NCBI GenBank assembly: GCA_028692255.1
Contig: JAQUXS010000020.1
Span: forward strand, 1-40,137
DNA length: 40,137 nt
Direction: 5' to 3'
Source of the DNA: Clostridium sp.
GTDB lineage: Bacteria; Bacillota; Clostridia; Clostridiales; Clostridiaceae
A program made the translations under genes and the position numbers. The notes under the pieces were generated by a model. That model searched no databases and was not told the DNA's origin. It worked only from the letters and a program-made list of their open reading frames with translations. This document shows positions 15,990 through 25,384 of the stretch, piece after piece; the first letter of the stretch is position 1, and each line of letters begins with the position of its first letter.

Positions 15990-16979
15990 TTAGTAATTTA
16001 AATTAAGTTCTTTAAGCATTTGAAAATCTTTATTAACTTCTTGTCCAGCTGCAGTTAGATAATTTCCTATGAGCATACCATTTATTCCTGCAATAAAGCC
16101 TAGAGGTTGTAGGCTTTTCAGATTTTTCTCTCTCCCACCAGCAAAGCGAATGTTTTTGTCAGGTAAAATAAATCTCATTATGGCAAAAGTTTTAAGTATT
16201 TCCATAGGAGAAAGTGGAGAGGCATTTTCAAGTCTTGTTCCTTTAACGGGAATTAATATGTTTAAGGGAACTGCATCTACATCTAGATCTTTCAATAAAA
16301 AGGCATGTTCAATACGCTGTTCCATAGTTTCCCCAAGGCCAATAATCATGCCAGAGCAGACTTCCATGCCTGCTTTTTTAGCATAGCGTATAGTGTCAAT
16401 TCTTTCGTCGTATCCATGAGTTGAAACAATTTTAGGGTAAAAGCTTCTTGCTGTTTCAAGGTTGTGATTGTAACGCTGAACACCTACAGCAGCAAGCTGA
16501 TTAGCTGCATCCATAGTGAGGGTTCCAAGACAAGCACATAACTTAAGATTTGTGCTTTCTTTCATTCTCCTGAATGCATTTAATATTATTTTAAAGTTCT
16601 TTTCTTTACCTGTGTAACCAAGACCACTTGTACAGATGTCACAATGCTTTGTACCAGCTTTTTCACGGAGTATTGCAGTTTCTACAATTTTGTCCTCATC
16701 AATAAGAGAATAGCATTTTACATTTGTATGATTGTGGACAGATTGCGCACAAAAGGCACAGTCTTCAGGGCAATTGCCTGATTTTGCATTTATAACTGAA
16801 CATAAATCTACAGTGTTTCCATTAAATTTTTCTCTTATTCTGTTTGCAAAACTGCATAATAAAATAATTTCACTGTCATTAGCACTGCTGAGTGTTTTAG
16901 CATCTTCATAAGTGATTTGTTTACCTGAAAGTATATTTTGACCGATTTCTAATATATTGTCCCATAAAGTATTAATAAT
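15990..16979 (-). CDS. bioB: Biotin synthase BioB (apparent ATT start)
   Basis: A radical-SAM enzyme inserting sulfur into dethiobiotin. The open frame continues far upstream of its first ATG (16565), which lies after the catalytic region: the upstream part contains CPEDCAFC (CxxxCxxC, binding the 4Fe-4S cluster, ~16749-16772) and the conserved LWDNILEIGQNILSGK start. From the upstream in-frame stop no ATG, GTG or TTG occurs before these motifs. AAGGTGG (complement of 16984-16990) is followed by two in-frame ATT codons at 16979-16977 and 16976-16974; one is the probable start, giving 329 or 328 residues, normal for BioB. The C-terminal YNHNLETARSFYPKI and GGREKNL motifs are intact. It stands alone, with no other biotin genes nearby, and its promoter carries a BirA-type operator. 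Confidence 0.92.
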   Translation of the reverse strand: MINTLWDNILEIGQNILSGKQITYEDAKTLSSANDSEIILLCSFANRIREKFNGNTVDLCSVINAKSGNCPEDCAFCAQSVHNHTNVKCYSLIDEDKIVETAILREKAGTKHCDICTSGLGYTGKEKNFKIILNAFRRMKESTNLKLCACLGTLTMDAANQLAAVGVQRYNHNLETARSFYPKIVSTHGYDERIDTIRYAKKAGMEVCSGMIIGLGETMEQRIEHAFLLKDLDVDAVPLNILIPVKGTRLENASPLSPMEILKTFAIMRFILPDKNIRFAGGREKNLKSLQPLGFIAGINGMLIGNYLTAAGQEVNKDFQMLKELNLNY

Positions 16980-16990
16980 ATAGCCACCTT

Positions 16991-17042
16991 TATAATCTTA
17001 TTGTAAACTTACTATAATTTTAAAGTTAACAATAAGATTATA
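16991..17042. promoter_or_regulatory. BirA-type operator of bioB
   Basis: TTGTAAAC (17001-17008), a 16-base spacer and GTTAACAA (17025-17032) form the twofold site known for Gram-positive BirA, the biotin ligase/repressor (TTGTTAAC-N14-16-GTTAACAA). The symmetry extends to 20-base arms (16991-17010 with 17023-17042, 19 of 20 paired). It lies directly downstream of the bioB -10 box and ends at the ribosome site, covering the transcription start, so it should repress bioB when biotin is plentiful. Confidence 0.8.
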
Positions 17043-17065
17043 ATACCAAATGAAAAATATAACAA
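17037..17065 (-). promoter_or_regulatory. bioB promoter using a -35 from a mobile-element end
   Basis: On the minus strand TTGTTA (17060-17065), a 17-base spacer and a perfect TATAAT (17037-17042) make a good sigma-A promoter. Five of the six -35 bases belong to the inner edge of the mobile-element inverted end at 17061-17090. The -10 box lies in the outer arm of the BirA palindrome. Confidence 0.65.
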
Positions 17066-17090
17066 CAATTATTTAATACAGTCACCAGGG
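17061..17090. repeat. Solo IS/MITE inverted end
   Basis: Bases 17061-17081 equal the right inner end of the MITE at 33555-33707 over the whole AACAACAATT...AATACAG stretch, and the outer bases TCACCAGGG fit the shared CC-C/A-T-A/G-G end when reversed. No partner end is found between here and bioB, so this is a remnant of a larger element, now fused to the bioB promoter. Confidence 0.7.
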
Positions 17091-17193
17091 ATTCAGAAGT
17101 GGATACAAGATGACGTTATATTTAAAAGATTATGTGGAAAAATAAGTTGATATTAAATAGAAAAATAGGTGTATAATTTTGATAGAAAAAATA

Positions 17194-17222
17194 TTGACAT
17201 TATTTACTTTGAAGCTTAAAAT
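17194..17222 (+). promoter_or_regulatory. Promoter of uvrBA
   Basis: A perfect TTGACA (17194-17199), a 17-base spacer and TAAAAT (17217-17222) place the transcription start at about 17229, at the LexA box. A second weaker candidate further up is TTGATA (17147-17152) with TATAAT (17172-17177), but its 19-base spacer is long. Confidence 0.7.
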
Positions 17223-17230
17223 TATAATAA

Positions 17231-17243
17231 CGAACAAGCGTTC
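17231..17243. promoter_or_regulatory. LexA (SOS) box of uvrBA
   Basis: CGAACAAGCGTTC fully matches the Gram-positive LexA consensus CGAACRNRYGTTY. It lies 8 bases after the -10 box of the uvrBA promoter and 16 bases before the uvrB ATG, where LexA would block transcription start. DNA damage should therefore induce uvrBA. Confidence 0.88.
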
Positions 17244-17259
17244 AAATGGAGATGATTTT

Positions 17260-19248
17260 ATGGGTAAATTTAAAATACATTCAAAATTTAAACCTACTGG
17301 TGATCAACCTCAGGCAATAGAAAGCATTTCAGATGGAATTAATAGAGGCGATAAATTTCAGACACTTTTAGGAGTTACTGGTTCAGGAAAAACTTTTACT
17401 ATGGCGAATATTATTGAAAAAGTGCAAAAGCCAACATTAGTGCTTGCACATAATAAGACATTGGCAGCTCAACTATGTTCAGAATTTAGAGAATTTTTCC
17501 CAGAAAGTTCTGTAGAATATTTTGTGTCTTATTATGATTACTACCAGCCAGAAGCCTATGTACCTCAAACGGATACATACATTGAAAAAGATTCGTCTAT
17601 AAATGATGAAATAGATAAACTAAGACATTCAGCTACCTCCTCACTTTTTGAAAGGAAGGATGTTATAATTGTAGCTTCGGTTTCATGTATTTATGGACTT
17701 GGTGATCCTGATGAATACGAAAAATTGTCCATTTCACTTAGAGAGGGAATGGAAAAAGACAGAGATGATGTGCTTAAAAGCCTTATTGAAATACAGTATG
17801 AGAGAAATGAAATAAATTTTGTCAGAGGAACTTTTAGAGTAAGAGGAGATACACTGGACATTTTCCCAGCTTCATCAACTAATAGAGGTATAAGAGTTGA
17901 ATTTTTTGGAGACGAAATTGATAAAATAAAAGAGTTTGATGTACTTACGGGAAATATAGTAAACACCTTAAAACATGCAGTTATATTCCCAGCTTCTCAC
18001 TTTGCAGCTTCAAAAGAGAAGATAGAATCCGCAATTGTTAAGATTGAGGCCGAACTTGAGGATAGATTAAGTGAACTTATTTCAGAGGATAAACTTCTCG
18101 AGGCGCAGAGGCTCAAACAGAGAACTAATTTTGACATAGAGATGATGAGAGAAGTTGGATACTGTACTGGAATTGAAAATTATTCAAGAATTATGGACGG
18201 CAGGAGCAAGGGAGACCCTCCAAAGACGTTGATTGATTACTTCCCAGATGATTTTATGATGTTTATTGATGAAAGCCATGTTACACTTCCTCAGGTAAAA
18301 GCAATGTATGGTGGTGACAGATCAAGAAAAAATACACTTATTGATTATGGATTTAGGTTGCCATCTGCTTATGATAACAGGCCTCTTAAATTTGAAGAAT
18401 TTGAAAAAAAGATAAATCAAGTGGTATTTGTAAGTGCTACTCCATCAAAGTATGAACTAGAACATTCTACCAATATAGCAGAACAGGTAATAAGACCAAC
18501 AGGACTTTTGGATCCAGAAATAGTTGTGCTTCCTGTAAAGGGTCAAATAGATGATCTTTATGGAAAGATAAATGAGACAATAGATAAAGGTTCCAGGATT
18601 CTTGTTACAACTCTTACAAAGAAAATGGCAGAAGACCTTACGGATTATTTTAAGAGCATGAATGTTAAAACTAGATATATGCATTCAGATATTGATACTA
18701 TAGAAAGAATGAAGATAATACAGGGACTTAGAAAGGGAGACTTTGATGTGCTTGTTGGAATAAATCTTCTAAGAGAAGGTCTTGACATACCAGAGGTCTC
18801 ACTTGTAGCAATATTAGATGCAGATAAAGAGGGATTTTTAAGGTCAGAAACTTCATTAATACAGACAATTGGAAGAGCTGCAAGAAATTCAAAGAGTAAG
18901 GTTATAATGTATGGAGATGTTATAACTAAGTCCATGAATAGGGCCATAACAGAGACGAATAGAAGAAGAAAAATACAGAAAGAATATAATGAAAAACATG
19001 GAATTACTCCTAAGACTATTAAAAAGGATATAAGGGATATAATAGAAATATCACAGGTTTCAGAAGAAAGAGCAGATTATGGTAGTTTAGAAGAGGCAGT
19101 AAAGGCAAATAATAATAATATAGATAAATTTATTGAGAAATATGAAAAAGAGATGAACAATGCTGCCAAGGATCTTCAATTTGAAAGAGCTGCACAGCTT
19201 AGAGATGCTGTAGCTAAACTTAAAAAGGATAAAAAGAAGAATGGATGA
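17260..19248 (+). CDS. uvrB: Excinuclease ABC subunit B
   Basis: UvrB is the damage-verifying helicase-like subunit of nucleotide-excision repair: loaded by UvrA, it then recruits UvrC. 662 residues, the normal size. Visible features: Walker A ([13 protein letters not shown], ~38), the damage-probing beta-hairpin region ([28 protein letters not shown], ~93), the DESH box ([12 protein letters not shown]), helicase motifs V and VI ([26 protein letters not shown]) and the C-terminal UVR coiled coil ([21 protein letters not shown]), which binds UvrC. The start at 17260 follows a TGGAGATG ribosome site; an ATT-led extension from 17179 overlaps the promoter and is rejected. uvrA follows 12 bases later, in one LexA-controlled operon. 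Confidence 0.97.
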   Translation: MGKFKIHSKFKPTGDQPQAIESISDGINRGDKFQTLLGVTGSGKTFTMANIIEKVQKPTLVLAHNKTLAAQLCSEFREFFPESSVEYFVSYYDYYQPEAYVPQTDTYIEKDSSINDEIDKLRHSATSSLFERKDVIIVASVSCIYGLGDPDEYEKLSISLREGMEKDRDDVLKSLIEIQYERNEINFVRGTFRVRGDTLDIFPASSTNRGIRVEFFGDEIDKIKEFDVLTGNIVNTLKHAVIFPASHFAASKEKIESAIVKIEAELEDRLSELISEDKLLEAQRLKQRTNFDIEMMREVGYCTGIENYSRIMDGRSKGDPPKTLIDYFPDDFMMFIDESHVTLPQVKAMYGGDRSRKNTLIDYGFRLPSAYDNRPLKFEEFEKKINQVVFVSATPSKYELEHSTNIAEQVIRPTGLLDPEIVVLPVKGQIDDLYGKINETIDKGSRILVTTLTKKMAEDLTDYFKSMNVKTRYMHSDIDTIERMKIIQGLRKGDFDVLVGINLLREGLDIPEVSLVAILDADKEGFLRSETSLIQTIGRAARNSKSKVIMYGDVITKSMNRAITETNRRRKIQKEYNEKHGITPKTIKKDIRDIIEISQVSEERADYGSLEEAVKANNNNIDKFIEKYEKEMNNAAKDLQFERAAQLRDAVAKLKKDKKKNG

Positions 19249-19260
19249 GAGGTGCTAATT

Positions 19261-22080
19261 TTGAAGAATGAAATAGTTATAAAGGGTGCTAATGTAAATA
19301 ATCTTAAAAATGTGGATCTTACTATACCAAGAGATAAATTTGTTGTTTTTACAGGGCTTTCTGGGTCTGGAAAATCATCACTGGCCTTTGATACGCTCTA
19401 TGCAGAAGGGCAAAGAAGATATATGGAGTCACTTTCGTCCTATGCAAGGCAATTCTTAGGACAGATGGATAAACCAGATGTGGAATCTATTGAGGGACTT
19501 TCACCAGCTATATCAATAGATCAAAAGACTACAGGAAGAAATCCACGTTCAACAGTGGGAACAGTTACAGAAATTTATGATTATTTAAGGCTTCTTTATG
19601 CTAATATCGGTATACCACATTGCCCAAAATGCGGAAAAGAAATAAAGCAGCAGACAGTAGATCAAATAATTGATAAAATTATGGAACTTCCAGTGAAGAG
19701 TAAAATACAAATATTATCACCAATAGTTAAGGGAAGAAAAGGACAGCACGCAAAGGTCTTCGAAAAGATTAAAAAAGAAGGCTTTGTAAGGGCAAGAATT
19801 GACGGAGAGATAATAGAGCTTGAAGGGGAAGAAATAGACCTAGATAAGAATAAAAAACACAGCATTGATGCAGTAGTAGATAGAATTATCGTTAAAGAGG
19901 GAATAGAGGGAAGGCTTACAGATTCTCTTGAGACAGCACTTAAAATGGCTGAAGGTACTGTAATTGTCAATTTAATAGGAAAAGAAGATATGGTATTTAG
20001 TGAAAGTTTTGCATGTCCTGATTGCGGTATAAGTTTAGATGAACTTACACCAAGAATGTTTTCATTTAATGCGCCTTTTGGAAAGTGTGATAGGTGTGAT
20101 GGCCTTGGAACATTAATGGAAATTGATGAAGACCTTATAATTCCAGATAAAAGCAAAAGCATAGCAGAAGGTGCTGTAGCTTATTGGGGAGAGGGAAGGC
20201 TTAAAGAGGATTCATGGACCTTTGCAATATTAAAATCTCTTGAGAAAAAATATAATTTTAGCATTAATACGCCAGTTGAGGAGCTTGAACCTGAAGTGCT
20301 CCAGGTTTTGCTTCATGGTGATGACAAAAAGATAAAGGTAAATTACATAAAAGATAATCAGAAAATGCAGTTTAATCATTTATATGATGGAATCATAGGC
20401 GAAATGAAAAGAAGGTATAGGGAGACGGGTTCTGATACTATTAAAGCTGACATTGAGAACTTTATGAGTGACAAACCATGTCCAAAATGTAAAGGAGCAA
20501 GGCTTAGACCAGAAGTATTAGCAGTTACTGTAGGTGATAAAAATATATATGAATTTTGTAAAATGCCTATAAGAGATGAACTTTCATTTCTAGGTGGATT
20601 AGAATTAAGTGAAAAGGATAAAATAATAAGCAGCCAGCTTTTAAGAGAGATAAAAGGAAGACTTAAATTTTTAATTGATGTTGGATTGGATTATTTAAAT
20701 CTTACAAGAGGTGCTAGGACACTTTCAGGAGGCGAGTCACAGAGAATAAGGCTTGCAACTCAAATTGGATCCAGCCTTGTTGGAGTTTTATATATACTTG
20801 ATGAGCCAAGCATAGGGCTTCATCAAAGGGATAATGATAAATTAATTGAAACTATGAAACATCTTAGAGATATTGGAAATACTCTTGTAGTTGTTGAACA
20901 CGATGAGGATACTATAAAAGCAGCGGACTATGTAGTGGATATAGGACCTGGAGCAGGAGAGCATGGTGGAAAAGTTGTAGCAGCAGGAACTGTAGATGAC
21001 ATAATGAAGAGCAAGGAGTCTATTACAGGACAGTACCTTAGAGGTGAAAAGAAAATTGAGGTTCCGGGAAGTAGAAGAACTGGAAACGGACTTTCAATTA
21101 AAATAGTAGGGGCAAGAGAAAATAATTTAAAAAATATAAATGTAAGTATTCCACTTGGAGTTTTCAACTGTGTTACAGGTGTTTCTGGTTCAGGAAAAAG
21201 TACACTTGTAAATGAAATACTGTATAAGGGAATAAGCAAAAGGATATTTGGTGCTAGAGCAAATCCAGGTAAACATAAAAATATAGAAGGCATAGAAAAC
21301 ATTGATAAAATAATAAATATAAATCAGAGCCCAATAGGTAGAACTCCAAGATCAAATCCAGCTACTTATACAGGAGTTTTTGATATAATTAGAGAACTCT
21401 TCTCTGTAACTAATGATGCAAAGATGAGAGGATATAAGCCTGGAAGGTTCAGCTTTAACGTAAAAGGCGGAAGATGTGAAGCTTGTAGGGGAGACGGAAT
21501 AATAAAAATTGAAATGCAATTTCTTTCAGATGTATATGTTCCATGTGAAGTGTGCAAGGGAAAAAGATATAATAGGGAAACTCTTGAAATAAAATATAAG
21601 GGAAAGAACATTGATGATGTTTTAAACATGACAGTTGAAGAGGCACAGAAGTTCTTTGAAAACATACCAAGGATTAAAAATAAGCTTGATACGCTTATGG
21701 ATGTAGGTCTTGGATATATAAAACTTGGGCAGCCTTCAACACAGCTTTCAGGTGGAGAGGCACAGAGAATTAAACTTGCTTATGAGCTTTCAAAGAGGAG
21801 TACAGGAAAGACACTGTATATACTTGATGAACCTACTACAGGTCTTCATATAGACAACGTAAAAAAACTTGTTTTAATACTTCAAAGACTTGTAGATACT
21901 GGAAATACAGTAGTTGTAATAGAACATAACCTTGACCTTATAAAATGTGCAGATCACATTATAGACATGGGACCTGAAGGCGGTGAAAAGGGCGGAAAGG
22001 TTATGTGTGAAGGTACTCCAGAGGAAATAGCAAAAAATAAATCTTCTTACACAGGACAATACTTAAAAAAGATGTTATAA
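19261..22080 (+). CDS. uvrA: Excinuclease ABC subunit A
   Basis: UvrA is the dimeric ABC-type ATPase that finds DNA lesions and loads UvrB. 939 residues, typical. Both ATPase halves are complete: Walker [15 protein letters not shown] (~31) and [15 protein letters not shown] (~640), signatures [17 protein letters not shown] and [16 protein letters not shown]. The zinc modules are intact, with CPKCGKE, CPDC...CDRC and CEAC...CEVC cysteine pairs. TTG at 19261 is chosen because GAGAGGTG (19247-19254) sits 6 bases before it; the frame also opens with GTG at 19252, inside that ribosome site. It is cotranscribed with uvrB, and a modest hairpin follows. Confidence 0.97.
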   Translation: MKNEIVIKGANVNNLKNVDLTIPRDKFVVFTGLSGSGKSSLAFDTLYAEGQRRYMESLSSYARQFLGQMDKPDVESIEGLSPAISIDQKTTGRNPRSTVGTVTEIYDYLRLLYANIGIPHCPKCGKEIKQQTVDQIIDKIMELPVKSKIQILSPIVKGRKGQHAKVFEKIKKEGFVRARIDGEIIELEGEEIDLDKNKKHSIDAVVDRIIVKEGIEGRLTDSLETALKMAEGTVIVNLIGKEDMVFSESFACPDCGISLDELTPRMFSFNAPFGKCDRCDGLGTLMEIDEDLIIPDKSKSIAEGAVAYWGEGRLKEDSWTFAILKSLEKKYNFSINTPVEELEPEVLQVLLHGDDKKIKVNYIKDNQKMQFNHLYDGIIGEMKRRYRETGSDTIKADIENFMSDKPCPKCKGARLRPEVLAVTVGDKNIYEFCKMPIRDELSFLGGLELSEKDKIISSQLLREIKGRLKFLIDVGLDYLNLTRGARTLSGGESQRIRLATQIGSSLVGVLYILDEPSIGLHQRDNDKLIETMKHLRDIGNTLVVVEHDEDTIKAADYVVDIGPGAGEHGGKVVAAGTVDDIMKSKESITGQYLRGEKKIEVPGSRRTGNGLSIKIVGARENNLKNINVSIPLGVFNCVTGVSGSGKSTLVNEILYKGISKRIFGARANPGKHKNIEGIENIDKIININQSPIGRTPRSNPATYTGVFDIIRELFSVTNDAKMRGYKPGRFSFNVKGGRCEACRGDGIIKIEMQFLSDVYVPCEVCKGKRYNRETLEIKYKGKNIDDVLNMTVEEAQKFFENIPRIKNKLDTLMDVGLGYIKLGQPSTQLSGGEAQRIKLAYELSKRSTGKTLYILDEPTTGLHIDNVKKLVLILQRLVDTGNTVVVIEHNLDLIKCADHIIDMGPEGGEKGGKVMCEGTPEEIAKNKSSYTGQYLKKML

Positions 22081-22085
22081 TTGTT

Positions 22086-22119
22086 AAAGGACTAGCATCA
22101 TATCTATGCTGGTCTTTTA
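22086..22119 (+). terminator. Hairpin between uvrA and FHA gene
   Basis: AAAGGACTAGCAT (22086-22098) pairs with ATGCTGGTCTTT (22106-22117) with one bulge, and TTAATATATT follows. The T-tract is poor, so it may be a weak or attenuating terminator and some readthrough into the FHA-ftsW-pbp genes is likely. Confidence 0.5.
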
Positions 22120-22149
22120 ATATATTACAGTTGTAAGAGGGTGGAATAT

Positions 22150-22704
22150 TTGGTATCAAGCAGTATGTATATAGTAGCGTTGGATCTTTCGGGATTAAAT
22201 CAGCTTAGTTCTGTTTTTAGATATGTAATTATTGGAATAGTTTATCTAATAATAATTGTAGCTATAATTATAATGTATAAAGATATGAAAAACAGTGACA
22301 GAAGGCCTATGAGAAATAGACATAATAACAATAATAATAATAACGTTAGCAATAATAATAATAAAGAAAATTCAAATATAAATGTAAATAGAGAGAAAGA
22401 AAGTAAATTTGGTCTTGAAGTTGTTAATTCAGGAATTAGTAAATCTCTAAGGCAAGGTTCTGTTATTCCAATCGACAGGGAAATTACAATAGGAAGAAGA
22501 GAAGAAAATTCAGTTGTGATACAAGAAGCGTATGTATCAGGTCATCATGCTAAAGTGTATTCACAAAATGGAAGATATGTACTTCAAGATTTACAGAGTA
22601 CAAATGGAACTCTTTTAAACGGAGAAAAAATACAAAGTCGAGTTTATATTAATATAGGAGACGAAGTTCAAATAGGAACTACTATATTTAAAGTAATAGG
22701 ATAG
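22150..22704 (+). CDS. Membrane-anchored FHA domain protein
   Basis: 184 residues. One transmembrane helix (~residues 25-45, VIIGIVYLIIIVAIIIMY) is followed by a basic stretch, an asparagine-rich linker (~58-85) coded by AAT/AAC repeats, and a C-terminal FHA domain (~100-184) with the phosphothreonine-binding set GRR-EN-V--SGHHAKV and the DLQSTNGTLLNG turn. FHA domains dock phosphothreonine proteins, so it probably links Ser/Thr kinase signalling to the adjacent ftsW/rodA and PBP genes, as in the fha-rodA-pbpA clusters of actinobacteria and clostridia. TTG at 22150 follows AAGAGGGTGG with 5-base spacing; GTG at 22141 overlaps that site. The ftsW-type gene starts 8 bases on. Confidence 0.88.
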   Translation: MVSSSMYIVALDLSGLNQLSSVFRYVIIGIVYLIIIVAIIIMYKDMKNSDRRPMRNRHNNNNNNNVSNNNNKENSNINVNREKESKFGLEVVNSGISKSLRQGSVIPIDREITIGRREENSVVIQEAYVSGHHAKVYSQNGRYVLQDLQSTNGTLLNGEKIQSRVYINIGDEVQIGTTIFKVIG

Positions 22705-22712
22705 GGTGAAAC

Positions 22713-23918
22713 ATGGATAGTTTAAAGGAAGAGAAGAGACTTTTAAGAACTACATATCTTTTTTGCATAGTAAGTTTCTTTAATTTATTTATTATAAAGC
22801 AGCCTTTAGATAAGGGTGCACTTATAATATGCGCAGTTATATGCATACTTATGGGCTATTCTCATTTTATAATTAGAAAATTTTTTCCTCATGGAGATAA
22901 ATATATACTTATATTTGCATGTATACTTTCCAGTATAGGAATGGTAATGATTTACAGGCTAAATCCAAATTATGCAGTAAAGCAGGTAATATCTTTTGTA
23001 ATTGGAATTGCATGTTTTATTTTAATAGTTGTACTTTTGCCGGATATAAAAAAATATGCAAAGTATAAATATGTTTTTTTAGCTGGGACAATGATTTTTA
23101 TTTCAATGGCAACTTTTATTGGAACGCAGGAATATGGATCTCAAAACTGGGTTAGATTTCATGGATTTAGTTTTCAGCCTTCAGAACTTGCAAAAATATT
23201 TTTTATAGCATACTTAGCTTCATCACTTAAAGACTATAATGATGATTTTAAAAAATTAATTGAACCTGCTGTTGTTGTTATGATAACACTAGGATTCATG
23301 GTGCTCCAAAAGGATCTTGGATCAGCACTTATTTTTTTCGCAATAGCAGTTACTATGCTTTATATAGCTACGTCAAAGGCTAAATATGTAATTATAAGTT
23401 TAGTACTTTTTGTAATTGGAGCATTTATAAGTTATAAACTATTTGGACATGTAAGGCTTAGAGTTATGATATGGAAAAATCCTTGGCCATATAGATCAGA
23501 TCAAAGTTATCAGGTGGTTCAATCAATGTATTCAATAGCATGGGGGGGACTTTCAGGAACTGGACTTGGACTTGGGTTTCCAGGATTTGTACCTGTTAAT
23601 ATAGATGACTTTATTTTTCCTGTTATCTGTGAAGAAATGGGAGTAATGATGGGTCTTGCTATAATGATTTTATATTTCCTTCTTTTTTATAGGTGTATGA
23701 GATCAGCTTTGTTTACAGAAGACAAGTTTTCTAGAATGCTTGCAGTGGGATACAGTTCAATGATAGCGTCACAAGTACTTGTTATAGTAGGAGGAGTTAC
23801 AAATATGATTCCACTTACAGGAATAACACTTCCTCTTGTAAGTTATGGAGGAACTTCTATGGTTATAACATTTATGGCATTAGGTATACTGCAAAAGATA
23901 TCGGAAGGGGAAAAATAA
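22713..23918 (+). CDS. SEDS peptidoglycan polymerase (FtsW/RodA family)
   Basis: 401 residues with about ten membrane helices. The SEDS hallmarks are present: the WVRFHGFSFQPSELAKIFFIAYLA segment, the extracellular loop PWPYRSDQSYQVVQSMYSIAWGGLSGTGLGLG, the IDDFIFPVICEEMG motif whose acidic residues are needed for glycan polymerisation, and PLTGITLPLVSYGGTSM near the end. It would polymerise lipid II outside the membrane together with a class B PBP, which here is the next gene, 2 bases away. Whether it serves septation (FtsW) or elongation/spore wall (RodA) cannot be told from sequence. ATG preceded by AGGGTGA. Confidence 0.93.
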   Translation: MDSLKEEKRLLRTTYLFCIVSFFNLFIIKQPLDKGALIICAVICILMGYSHFIIRKFFPHGDKYILIFACILSSIGMVMIYRLNPNYAVKQVISFVIGIACFILIVVLLPDIKKYAKYKYVFLAGTMIFISMATFIGTQEYGSQNWVRFHGFSFQPSELAKIFFIAYLASSLKDYNDDFKKLIEPAVVVMITLGFMVLQKDLGSALIFFAIAVTMLYIATSKAKYVIISLVLFVIGAFISYKLFGHVRLRVMIWKNPWPYRSDQSYQVVQSMYSIAWGGLSGTGLGLGFPGFVPVNIDDFIFPVICEEMGVMMGLAIMILYFLLFYRCMRSALFTEDKFSRMLAVGYSSMIASQVLVIVGGVTNMIPLTGITLPLVSYGGTSMVITFMALGILQKISEGEK

Positions 23919-23920
23919 CA

Positions 23921-25372
23921 TTGGATGATTTATCAAAAGGTATAAAAAAAATAGTGTTTGTCTTTCTATTATTATTTTTTATAGTAATATCTTATGTGAC
24001 ATATTTCGATCTTTATACTGCACCTAAAATTGTTAATAACACTGATAATAGAAGAGTGTGGGCAACTAAAAATAAGGTGCTAAGAGGTATAATTTATGAT
24101 AAGGATAAAAATATACTTGCACAGAGTACTAGGGTTAATTCTCTTACACAAAATAGGCAGTACACTACAGGAGCTTATTTTGCACATGTACTTGGATATG
24201 CAAGCCCTCAATATGGATTAACTGGACTTGAAGCAAAATATGATAAATATCTTACACAATCTAAGCAGCTTAATACTTTTGATTATTTAAAACAATTAAT
24301 AGCAACTAAAGGCAATATGGGAAGTGAAGAGGATAAAAAAGGCGACAATGTTATTACAACTCTTGATTTGAAAGTTCAAAAACAGGCTTATGATTCCCTT
24401 GGAAATAATAGAGGAGCTGTAGTTGCACTTAACCCACAGACAGGTGAAATACTTGCCATGGTTTCAACGCCTTCTTATGATCCCAATGCAGCTGCACTGG
24501 CACAAAATTGGTCAGCTCTAAATAAAGATTCATCGAGACCTCTTTTAAATAGAGCTGTATCAGGATTATATCCTCCAGGGTCAACTTTTAAGACAGTCAC
24601 TGCATCAAGTGCACTTGAAAATATTGATGGAATTCAAAATCAAACTTTCGATGATACTGGAGTGCTAAGGTTTAATTCGAAAGAATCATTAAGTGACTTT
24701 GACGGAGAAGCTTTTGGTAATATAAATTTTAAAGAGGCTTATGTGCATTCAAGTAATGTTGTTTTTGGTACTATTGGACTTACACTTGGAAATGCAAACC
24801 TTAAAAAGACTGCAGAAAGTTTTTATTTTAACAAAACTATACCTAGTGATGGTATTTTTATAAATAAAAGTCAATTTCCAACTTATAAATCTTATGAAAA
24901 GGGAAATATTGCTCAAAGTGCCATTGGACAAAGTGGAGTTCTTGCTACACCAATGCAAATGGCAATGGTAGCTAGTACAATAGCAAACAATGGAGTTATG
25001 ATGGAACCTCACGTTGTAAGCTCAGTAGTGGCATCAGATGGAAGTAAAGTAAAAACTTTCACACCACAATCTATAGGAACAGTAGTTTCTAGTGATACGG
25101 CAAACACTATGAAAGATTTTATGAGAGGTGTTGTAAGTGACGGAACAGGAAATGCAGCAAATATAAGTGGACTTGATGTAGCAGGAAAAACAGGTACTGC
25201 AGACCATAAGGAAAATGGAGTTAACGCTGTTCCAGATTCATGGTTTATTGGATTTGCACCTGTTAATAATCCTAAAATAGCAGTAGCTGTACTTGTAGAA
25301 GATGGAGGACAGGGCGGCATACAGGCAGCAAATATTGCTGCAGCAGTGTTAAAGTCTTATTTATTAAACTAG
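23921..25372 (+). CDS. Class B penicillin-binding protein (transpeptidase)
   Basis: 483 residues, short for class B and close to the PbpA type. One N-terminal anchor helix (~residues 12-30), a reduced PBP-dimer region (~45-140) and a transpeptidase domain with all three active-site motifs: S-x-x-K in YPPGSTFKTVTA (~217), SSN in VHSSNVVFG and KTG in VAGKTGTADHKENG. It cross-links peptidoglycan strands made by the adjacent SEDS protein and is a beta-lactam target. It begins with TTG, preceded by GGAAGGGG at 11 bases, so translation may be coupled to the upstream gene. It closes the FHA-SEDS-PBP trio. Confidence 0.93.
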   Translation: MDDLSKGIKKIVFVFLLLFFIVISYVTYFDLYTAPKIVNNTDNRRVWATKNKVLRGIIYDKDKNILAQSTRVNSLTQNRQYTTGAYFAHVLGYASPQYGLTGLEAKYDKYLTQSKQLNTFDYLKQLIATKGNMGSEEDKKGDNVITTLDLKVQKQAYDSLGNNRGAVVALNPQTGEILAMVSTPSYDPNAAALAQNWSALNKDSSRPLLNRAVSGLYPPGSTFKTVTASSALENIDGIQNQTFDDTGVLRFNSKESLSDFDGEAFGNINFKEAYVHSSNVVFGTIGLTLGNANLKKTAESFYFNKTIPSDGIFINKSQFPTYKSYEKGNIAQSAIGQSGVLATPMQMAMVASTIANNGVMMEPHVVSSVVASDGSKVKTFTPQSIGTVVSSDTANTMKDFMRGVVSDGTGNAANISGLDVAGKTGTADHKENGVNAVPDSWFIGFAPVNNPKIAVAVLVEDGGQGGIQAANIAAAVLKSYLLN

Positions 25373-25384
25373 ATAGGAGAGAAA

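Noticed and set aside
16069-16386. Plus-strand open frame of 105 codons
   Set aside because: It lies wholly inside bioB on the other strand, has no ribosome site, and its protein resembles nothing; bioB is unmistakable.
16991-17042. The 20-base-arm palindrome before bioB as a transcription terminator
   Set aside because: It has no T-run, contains the two BirA half-sites at the right spacing, and lies between two promoters rather than after a gene.
19662-20162. Minus-strand open frame of 166 codons inside uvrA
   Set aside because: Serine/leucine-rich shadow of a conserved uvrA region; no ribosome site or family match.
22322-22366. Phase variation through the AAT/AAC repeat in the FHA gene
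   Set aside because: The repeat unit is three bases, so slippage changes linker length but not the reading frame; on/off switching is not expected.
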